Notes under the pieces: generated by a model | Databases searched by the model: none | Told to the model about the DNA's origin: nothing | Seen by the model: only the letters and a program-made list of their open reading frames with translations | DNA from: Streptomyces sp. V3I7 | GTDB taxonomy: Bacteria; Actinomycetota; Actinomycetes; Streptomycetales; Streptomycetaceae | Assembly (NCBI RefSeq): GCF_030817495.1 | Contig: NZ_JAUSZK010000001.1 | Coordinates: forward strand, 1,963,001 to 2,027,000 | Length of the DNA stretch: 64,000 bases | Direction of reading: 5' to 3' | Made by a program: the position numbers and the translations under genes | Shown: piece after piece, positions 54,503 to 61,397 of the stretch | Layout: each line of letters starts with the position of its first letter | How positions within the stretch are numbered: the first letter of the stretch is position 1

Positions 54503-57499
54503 TTGGCGCTCAGCAGACGAACTTTCAGTGCCCTGGCCGGGTCGGCCGCGCTCGGACTCGCCCTGGGTGGCAGCGGTGGTCCGGGGGCGTCCTCGGCGTA
54601 CGCGCGCAGCGCGCCGACCGGGCCCGCGCCCGAGCCGCCCCGTGCGGACGGGCGGCGGCACACGATCGGTCACGACCGCCACTCGCTCGTCGTGGACGGC
54701 AGACGGCTCGTCGTGTGGTCCGGTGAGATGCACCCGTTCCGGCTGCCGAGCCCCTCCCTGTGGCGCGACGTGCTCCAGAAGATGCGCGCGCACGGCTACA
54801 ACGCCGTGAGCATCTACGTCGCGTGGAACTACCACTCCCCCGCCCCGGGCCAGTACGACTTCACCGGCGTCCGCGACCTGGACCTGTTCCTGCGCATGGC
54901 CGCCGAGACCGGGCTGTACGTCATCCTGCGCCCGGGCCCGTACATCAACGCCGAGGTCGACGGCGGCGGTTTCCCGGGCTGGCTCACCGCCACGAAGGGC
55001 TCCGCGCGGACTGCCGACCCGGACTATCTGGCATACGTCGACGAGTGGCTGACGGCGGTGAACCGCATCGCCCGCAGGCACCAGTTCACGGACGGCGGCG
55101 GCACGGTCCTGCTGTATCAGCTCGAGAACGAGTACGACTCCCACGTCACCGAGGCCACCGGCCGCGCCTACATGGCACACCTGTACAAGAAGGTGCGGTC
55201 GGACGGCATCGACGTCCCCCTCTTCCACAACGACAAGGGCCGTAACGGACATTGGGGCCCCGGCACCTTCGACACCGGTGGCGAGAAGGGCCGTTGGCTG
55301 TACGGCTTCGACGGCTACCCCTCGCCTTCCCAAGTCCCGCCGGACTGGGGTTACTTCGGCACCGGCGGCCTCACGGGCGGCGCCACCGCCAGTCCGCACA
55401 CGCCCGGGTTCGTCCCGGAGTTCGGCGGCGGCTGGTTCGACCCGTGGGGCGGCGCGTGGTCCCACGGCAAGGGCTACGCCGAGTCGCGGCGCACCCGGGA
55501 CGCGGCGTACGAGCGGCGGTTCTATCTGACCAACCTCGCCAACGGCATCACGCTGCACAACGTCTACATGACGTTCGGCGGCACCTCGTGGGGCTGGCTG
55601 CCCGCGCCGGTGGTCTACACGTCGTACGACTACGGGGCCGCCATCGACGAGGGCCGCGGCGTCACCGACAAGATCGCCCCGATGCACCAGATCGGCCATC
55701 TGCTCCAGCGCGTCCCGGACTTCGCCAAGCTGGACCGCGCGGCGGACGTGAGCGCCGCGGGGCTGAAGGTCTACCACCTCACCAACCCCGACACCCGGGC
55801 CCATGTGTACGTGGCGCGCAACGACGGCACCGAGGAGGTCACGTCCACGCTGCCCACCGCCGAGGGCGAGTTGGAGGTCACCGTCCCGCCCCGGGACGCC
55901 CGCCTGCTGACCACCGGGCTGATGCTCGGCAAGCGGCGGCTGCGGCACTCCACCGCCCAGCCCATGCTGTGCGTGAGCACCGGCCGGCAGGACGTCGCCG
56001 TGTTCACCGGCCGCTACGGCGAGATGGCGCACCTCGTGCTCGACTGCCCGACCGACCCCTCGGTCAAGCGCATCGACTCCGAGGCCGCCTATGTCTACGA
56101 CCGGGGCGCCCTGCACGTGACCGTGCCCCTCGGCGAGGGCGGCCTCACCCGGATCCTGGTCGAGGGCGGCGGCAGCGAGAAGCCGCTGGTGCTCCTCTTC
56201 GCGGACGACGCGACCTCCACCCGCCTGTTCCCCTACGACACCCCCTCCGGGACCGTGCTGGTCTACGGCCCGGCGCTGCTGCGCCACGCCGCCCTGGACG
56301 GCGCGACGGTCCACCTCACCGGCGACGTCGTCCAGGCGACCGGCGTCGAGGTGTGGGGGCCGCGCGGCATCGGGAACATGGTGTGGAACGGCCGCCGGCT
56401 GCCCTGTCGGCCCACGCTGTCCGGGAGCCTGACCGCCGACGCGCCCGCGCTGGCCGCCGTACCGCGGACGGCGCTGCCGGAGCTCGGCGGGTGGCGGCGC
56501 AAGGCCGAGAACCCCGAGGCGGATCCGAAGTTCGACGACTCGACGTGGACGGTCGCCGACCGGACGACGTCGTACAGCACCACGCCCGTGCCCGACGGCG
56601 GCCCGGTGCTGTTCGCCGACGACTACGGCTTCCACTACGGCGACGTCTGGTACCGGGGGCACCTCGACGGCGCCGACGGTCTGGAGTCGGTGTCCCTCGC
56701 CTACAGCACGGGCACCCAGGGCCTGCTCATGGCCTGGCTGGACGGCGAGCCGCTCGGCACGCACCGGATGCCGGTCCCCGACAACAGCACGATCCGGCAG
56801 GGGACTTGGCAGGACACGGCGGTCCTGTCCCTGGCGCGGCTGCCGAAGAAGAAGCGCAAGAAGCTGCGCAGGAAGCTGGCCGAGCCCGGTAAGCACGTGC
56901 TGTCCGTGCTCGTCCGGCGGATGCAGCACGACCAGGACGGCAAGGCCCTCGACACGCACAAGGCCGCCCGCGGGCTGACCGAGGTCTCCTTCAAGGGGGC
57001 CTCGCCCGAGGTGAGTTGGCGGATCCAGGGCGCGCTCACGTCCGACCCGGTGCGCGGGCCGCAGAACCACGGCGGCCTGTTCGGGGAGCGGAAGGGCTGG
57101 CACCTGCCGGGGTTCGCGGACCACGGCTGGAAGCCCGCCGACCTGCCGCGCTCCGACCGGGGACAGGGGGTGACCTGGTACCGGACCACCTTCCGGCTGG
57201 CCGTACCGGGCGACATCGACGCCTCGATCGGGCTGGTCCTGGACGACGACCCGGACCGCGCCTACCGCGTGCAGGTGTTCCTCAACGGCTGGAACATGGG
57301 CCAGTACATCAACGACGTGGGCCCGCAGCACACCTTCGTCCTGCCGAACGGCATCCTGCGCACCCGCGGCACCAACACCCTGGCCCTGGCCGTCCTGTCC
57401 GACGGCACCACGGAGTCGGGACCGGGCCGCGTCCGTCTGTCGCTGCTGGGCAGTGCGACGGGAGGGGTGCCGGTGACGCCGGTGGTGTCGCCGGGATGA
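54503..57499 (+). CDS. Secreted GH35 beta-galactosidase
   Basis: 998 residues. The N terminus MALSRRTFSALAGSAALGLA has a twin-arginine motif, so Tat export is likely. GH35 catalytic domain: GEMHPFRLP, YVAWNYHSPAPG, RPGPYINAE, acid/base Glu in YQLENEYDS and nucleophile Glu in VPEFGGGWFD. C-terminal beta-sandwich domains with YRTTFRLAVPG and FLNGWNMGQYI follow. It cleaves terminal beta-galactosides outside the cell. TTG start with GGGAGGA upstream. The gene downstream overlaps it by four bases (ATGA). Confidence 0.9.
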   Translation: MALSRRTFSALAGSAALGLALGGSGGPGASSAYARSAPTGPAPEPPRADGRRHTIGHDRHSLVVDGRRLVVWSGEMHPFRLPSPSLWRDVLQKMRAHGYNAVSIYVAWNYHSPAPGQYDFTGVRDLDLFLRMAAETGLYVILRPGPYINAEVDGGGFPGWLTATKGSARTADPDYLAYVDEWLTAVNRIARRHQFTDGGGTVLLYQLENEYDSHVTEATGRAYMAHLYKKVRSDGIDVPLFHNDKGRNGHWGPGTFDTGGEKGRWLYGFDGYPSPSQVPPDWGYFGTGGLTGGATASPHTPGFVPEFGGGWFDPWGGAWSHGKGYAESRRTRDAAYERRFYLTNLANGITLHNVYMTFGGTSWGWLPAPVVYTSYDYGAAIDEGRGVTDKIAPMHQIGHLLQRVPDFAKLDRAADVSAAGLKVYHLTNPDTRAHVYVARNDGTEEVTSTLPTAEGELEVTVPPRDARLLTTGLMLGKRRLRHSTAQPMLCVSTGRQDVAVFTGRYGEMAHLVLDCPTDPSVKRIDSEAAYVYDRGALHVTVPLGEGGLTRILVEGGGSEKPLVLLFADDATSTRLFPYDTPSGTVLVYGPALLRHAALDGATVHLTGDVVQATGVEVWGPRGIGNMVWNGRRLPCRPTLSGSLTADAPALAAVPRTALPELGGWRRKAENPEADPKFDDSTWTVADRTTSYSTTPVPDGGPVLFADDYGFHYGDVWYRGHLDGADGLESVSLAYSTGTQGLLMAWLDGEPLGTHRMPVPDNSTIRQGTWQDTAVLSLARLPKKKRKKLRRKLAEPGKHVLSVLVRRMQHDQDGKALDTHKAARGLTEVSFKGASPEVSWRIQGALTSDPVRGPQNHGGLFGERKGWHLPGFADHGWKPADLPRSDRGQGVTWYRTTFRLAVPGDIDASIGLVLDDDPDRAYRVQVFLNGWNMGQYINDVGPQHTFVLPNGILRTRGTNTLALAVLSDGTTESGPGRVRLSLLGSATGGVPVTPVVSPG

Positions 57500-58077
57500 C
57501 CCCGCGCGACTTCCAACTGGTGCTGCTGCGCCGCATGGCCGACTTCCATCCGGAGCTGGTCGAGGACGCCCGCCTCGAACTGGGGGCGTCCGTCGCGGAC
57601 ATGCGGGAGGCCAACAAGCGTTGGCAGGCCATGTCCCGCTCCCCGCACGCCCGTTCGGCCGCCGCCCGCTATCGCTCGGCCCTCGGACCACCGGAGACGG
57701 AGGCCGAGCGCACGGTCGGCGACTTCGAGTGCGCGTCCTGGCAGTGGCCGCTGTCCCTCTGGCCCGGTCTGCGCTTCGAGGTGCTCGTCGCCCCCGACGG
57801 CACGGCCTGGAACGCGTGGCTGGTCCGCGCGCCGGGAGCCGGGGCGCCGCCCCTGCGCACGCTGGAGGACCTGACGCCCTGGTCCTGCACCGTCGACGAG
57901 GCGGCCCGCGCCTTCCCTCCGGCCCGCCCCCTGGAGGGCTCGGCCCCCACCCGCTCCGGCCTGATCCTCACGGTCCCCGACGCACAGGGGGTACGGCGGG
58001 AGGTCGTCGCCGAGTTCACCTGGGGTCTGCTGCAGCGCACGACGGTCCGGGACGAGCTTCCGGAGCACGGGAGTTGA
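57496..58077 (+). CDS. Hypothetical protein coupled to the galactosidase gene
   Basis: 193 residues, unrecognised. Begins MTPRDFQLVLLRRMADFHPE, contains several Trp (SWQWPLSLWPG, GTAWNAWLV) and no membrane segment. The start ATG overlaps the galactosidase stop (ATGA), so translation is coupled although the partner is exported; the pairing may be for expression only. High GC at third positions supports coding. Confidence 0.7.
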   Translation: MTPRDFQLVLLRRMADFHPELVEDARLELGASVADMREANKRWQAMSRSPHARSAAARYRSALGPPETEAERTVGDFECASWQWPLSLWPGLRFEVLVAPDGTAWNAWLVRAPGAGAPPLRTLEDLTPWSCTVDEAARAFPPARPLEGSAPTRSGLILTVPDAQGVRREVVAEFTWGLLQRTTVRDELPEHGS

Positions 58078-58155
58078 CCTTCCCCTTCGGGCAAGCCCCA
58101 GCATCGGTGGCGGAACGACGAGGCAGGCGCGCGAGCGCGGTGACGGGGGTGACGC

Positions 58156-59217
58156 ATGGAGATGCTGACGATCGGTGCCTTCGCGAAGGCGTCCCGGCTG
58201 TCGCCGAAGGCGCTGCGGCTGTACGACGAACTGGAGCTGCTGCGGCCCGCGCGGGTCGATCCGCACACCGGGTACCGGTACTACGCCGCCGGGCAGTTGG
58301 AGCGGGCCCGGCTCGTGGCCTGGCTGCGCCGGCTGGGGATGCCGCTGGCCTCGATCCGTGAGGTGTGCGCCCTGGACCCGGCGGCGGCCGCCCGCGAGGT
58401 CCGGTCGTACTGGGCCCGCATCGAGGCCGAGACCGCCGTACGGCGCGATCTCGCCGCGTTCCTCGTCGACCATCTGACCGCGGAGTCGAGGAAGGACACC
58501 ACCATGCTGGAACTGCGCTACTGCGCCCACTCCGACACCGGACGCGTACGCCCCGCCAACCAGGACACGGCGTACGCCGGCACCCGGCTGCTCGCCGTCG
58601 CCGACGGCTTCGGGGCCGCCGGGGCACCCGCGAGCAACGCCGCCGTGGCGGCGCTCAAGCCCCTGGAGAGCGCGGAGTTGACCGCGGGCGGCGTCCTCAA
58701 CGTCCTGGAGGACGCCGTGCACGAGGCGGCCCGGGCGGTGCGGGACGTCGCCGACGGCAGCGAGGAGATCGGCACCACGCTGACCGCGCTGCTGTGGACG
58801 GGCTCGCGGCTGGCCCTCGTCCACATCGGCGACTCGCGGGCCTATCTGCTGCGCGACGGCGCCCTGTTCCGGATCACCCACGACCACACCGTGGTCCAGT
58901 CGATGGTCGACGAGGGCCGGCTGACCCTGGAGGAGGCCGTCACCCACCCCCAGCGCGCCCTGCTCCTGCGGGCCCTCTCGGGCGGCGCCCCGGCCCTGCC
59001 GGACCTGAAGCTGCACGACGCCCGGCCCGGCGACCGGTACCTGCTGTGCTCCGACGGGCTGTCCGGGGTCGTACCGGAGGAGCGCATAGAGCTCCTGCTC
59101 GCCGCCGCCCCGGCCCCGGACGAGGCGGTGCGCACGCTGGTCGACGAGGCGAACGCCGCGGGCGGGCCGGACAACGTGAGCTGTGTCGTGGCCGATGTGG
59201 TGGATCCGGCCACCTGA
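58156..59217 (+). CDS. MerR DNA-binding domain fused to a PP2C phosphatase
   Basis: 353 residues. Residues about 1-70 are a MerR winged helix: LTIGAFAKASRLSPKALRLY and GYRYYAAGQLERARLVAWLR. A helical linker follows, then a PPM/PP2C domain (about 117-350) with SDTGRVRPANQDTAY, VADGFGAAGAPA, HIGDSRAYLLRDG, CSDGLSGVVP and GGPDNVSCVV, whose Asp metal ligands are kept. It may dephosphorylate Ser/Thr sites and bind DNA in one polypeptide. ATG start after ACGGGGGTGACGC, no strong site. Confidence 0.88.
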   Translation: MEMLTIGAFAKASRLSPKALRLYDELELLRPARVDPHTGYRYYAAGQLERARLVAWLRRLGMPLASIREVCALDPAAAAREVRSYWARIEAETAVRRDLAAFLVDHLTAESRKDTTMLELRYCAHSDTGRVRPANQDTAYAGTRLLAVADGFGAAGAPASNAAVAALKPLESAELTAGGVLNVLEDAVHEAARAVRDVADGSEEIGTTLTALLWTGSRLALVHIGDSRAYLLRDGALFRITHDHTVVQSMVDEGRLTLEEAVTHPQRALLLRALSGGAPALPDLKLHDARPGDRYLLCSDGLSGVVPEERIELLLAAAPAPDEAVRTLVDEANAAGGPDNVSCVVADVVDPAT

Positions 59218-59245
59218 TCCACGCCCGCACGGCAGGATCGCGTCC

Positions 59246-59860
59246 ATGGCGATATCGGGTACGGACGCGTACGGGACCGGTGCGGCGCTGGACGGGCTGC
59301 CTCCGCTCGTCCGGCGGGCGGTGGCCGCCGCCCGCGCGCACGGCTTCCCGTACTCCTGCCGCCCCGAGCAGGGGCTGCTGCTGCGCGCGCTGGCGGGAGG
59401 GGCACGCGGGCGCGTCGGCGAGACGGGGACCGGGTTCGGGGTGGGGCTGGCGTGGCTGGCCTCGGGGGCGGGGCCGGGGGTGCGGCTGGTCGGTGTGGAG
59501 CGGGATCCCGAGCGGGCCCGCGTCGCCGCCGGCCTGTTCGCGGACCGGCCGGAGGTAGAGGTGGTGACCGGGGACTGGCGGCGGATCGAGGAGTGGGGGC
59601 CGTACGACCTGCTCGTCCTCGACGGCGGCGGGCAGGGGAAGGCGCCCGGCGACCCGGCCGCCGACGTCGAGCGGCTGCTGGCGCCGGGCGGCACGGTCGT
59701 CGTCGACGACTTCACCCCGGCCGCCGGCTGGCCGCCCCGGCACGAGGGCGCGCCCGACCTGGCGCGGCTGCACTGGCTGGAGCATCCGGCCCTGCACGCG
59801 ACCGAACTGCGGCCGGCGCCCGACCTCAGCACGGTCGTCGGGACGCGTCTGCTGGTGTAG
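59246..59860 (+). CDS. SAM-dependent O-methyltransferase-like protein
   Basis: 204 residues. The SAM site region is RVGETGTGFGVGLAWLA (residues about 55-71), then LVGVERDPERARVAAGLF and DLLVLDGGGQGKAP with a VVVDDF motif late. It resembles the caffeoyl-CoA/catechol O-methyltransferase fold in reduced form. The target is unknown. 29 bp downstream of the MerR-PP2C gene, so it may be in one operon. Confidence 0.78.
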   Translation: MAISGTDAYGTGAALDGLPPLVRRAVAAARAHGFPYSCRPEQGLLLRALAGGARGRVGETGTGFGVGLAWLASGAGPGVRLVGVERDPERARVAAGLFADRPEVEVVTGDWRRIEEWGPYDLLVLDGGGQGKAPGDPAADVERLLAPGGTVVVDDFTPAAGWPPRHEGAPDLARLHWLEHPALHATELRPAPDLSTVVGTRLLV

Positions 59861-59911
59861 GAAGGAGCTGTCGTCCCCGACCTTGTGTCCCGGCAGTCAG
59901 GAGTGCGTCAC

Positions 59912-61369
59912 GTGTCCTCCCTCTTTCCGGCCCTGACGGGCGGTCCGGGCGAGCAAGTCGCCCTGCGGTTCGGCGATCGGACCCTCACCTACGCTCAACT
60001 CCGGTCAGCCGCGGGCGCGGTGGCCGCGCGGGTGCGGGACGCGGGCAGGGTCGCGGTGTGGGCGACACCCGAACTGGAGACCGCCGTCGGCGTCGTGGGC
60101 GTCCTGCTCGCGGGAGCGGCCGCCGTGCCGCTCAACCCGAAGTCGGGGGAGAAGGAGCTGGCCCACATCCTCTCCGACAGCGGACCGGCACTGGTCCTGG
60201 CCGCGCCCGGAGCCGGACTTCCGCCCGCGCTGGCCGACTTGGAGCGCGTCGATGTCGACGCGTACGGCACCGGGACCGTCCCCGAGGACCGTACGTCCGA
60301 GTCCGACCCGGCCCTGATCGTCTACACCTCCGGCACCACCGGGCCGCCCAAGGGCGCCGTCCTCCCCCGCCGGGCGGTCGCCGCCACGCTGGACGCGCTG
60401 GCGGACGCCTGGCAGTGGACCGGGGACGACGTGCTGGTGCACGGGCTGCCGCTGTTCCATGTGCACGGTCTGGTGCTGGGCATCCTGGGTCCGCTGCGAC
60501 GCGGTGGGTCGGTGCGGCACCTGGGGCGGTTCACCGCGGAGGGTGTGGCCCGGGAGCTGAACGACGGCGCGACCATGCTGTTCGGGGTGCCGACGATGTA
60601 CCACCGCATCGCCGAGGCGCTGCCCGGCGACCCCGGGCTGGCCAAGGCGCTGGGCCGGGCGCGGCTGCTGGTCTCCGGCTCGGCGGCGCTGCCCGTGCAC
60701 GACCACGAGCGGATCACGGCCGCGACCGGGCAGCGGGTGATCGAGCGGTACGGCATGACGGAGACGCTGATGAACACGAGCGTCCGGGCCGACGGCGAGG
60801 CGCGGGCGGGGACGGTCGGCGTACCGCTGCCGGGCGTGGAGCTGCGGCTGGTCGAGGAGGACGGCTCGCCGGTGACGGCGTACGACGGGGAGAGCGTCGG
60901 CGAGATCCAGGTGCGCGGTGCGAACCTGTTCACCGAGTACCTGAACCGGCCCGACGCCACCGCCGCCGCCTTCACCGCCGACGGCTTCTTCCGCACCGGC
61001 GACATGGCGGTGCGCGAGCCCGACGGCTATGTGCGCATCGTCGGCCGCAAGGCCACCGACCTGATCAAGAGCGGCGGTTACAAGATCGGGGCCGGTGAGA
61101 TCGAGAACGCGCTCCTGGAGCATCCGGGGGTCCGGGAGGCGGCCGTCACCGGCGAGCCGGACGCGGACCTGGGCGAGCGGATCGTGGCCTGGATCGTCCC
61201 GGCCGATCCGCAAGCGCCTCCCGGCGAGAAGGAGTTGGCCGACCATGTCGCCCGGCGGCTCGCCCCGCACAAGCGCCCGCGCGTCGTCCACCACCTGGAT
61301 GTCCTCCCCCGCAACGACATGGGGAAGATCATGAAGCGGGCGCTGGGCGACACGGGCAGCACTGTCTGA
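59912..61369 (+). CDS. matB: Malonyl-CoA synthetase
   Basis: 485 residues of the adenylating superfamily. P-loop-like IVYTSGTTGPPKGAVLPRR, RYGMTETLMNTSVRADG, GDMAVREPDGYVRIVGR and the C-terminal lysine segment KRPRVVHHLDVLPRNDMGK identify it. It matches from memory the S. coelicolor MatB (SCO2444), including GPLRRGGSVRHLGRF and FHVHGLVLG. It makes malonyl-CoA or methylmalonyl-CoA from the acid, CoA and ATP. GTG at 59912 with AGGAG upstream; an earlier GTG at 59885 is weaker. Confidence 0.9.
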   Translation: MSSLFPALTGGPGEQVALRFGDRTLTYAQLRSAAGAVAARVRDAGRVAVWATPELETAVGVVGVLLAGAAAVPLNPKSGEKELAHILSDSGPALVLAAPGAGLPPALADLERVDVDAYGTGTVPEDRTSESDPALIVYTSGTTGPPKGAVLPRRAVAATLDALADAWQWTGDDVLVHGLPLFHVHGLVLGILGPLRRGGSVRHLGRFTAEGVARELNDGATMLFGVPTMYHRIAEALPGDPGLAKALGRARLLVSGSAALPVHDHERITAATGQRVIERYGMTETLMNTSVRADGEARAGTVGVPLPGVELRLVEEDGSPVTAYDGESVGEIQVRGANLFTEYLNRPDATAAAFTADGFFRTGDMAVREPDGYVRIVGRKATDLIKSGGYKIGAGEIENALLEHPGVREAAVTGEPDADLGERIVAWIVPADPQAPPGEKELADHVARRLAPHKRPRVVHHLDVLPRNDMGKIMKRALGDTGSTV

Positions 61370-61397
61370 GCGGCCCGAGGCGGTCGGGGTGGAGCAG

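Noticed and set aside
54284-57691. Long minus-strand frame (1135 codons) opposite the galactosidase
   Set aside because: Shadow of GH35 caused by high GC; no recognisable domain, and the plus strand has clear catalytic motifs.
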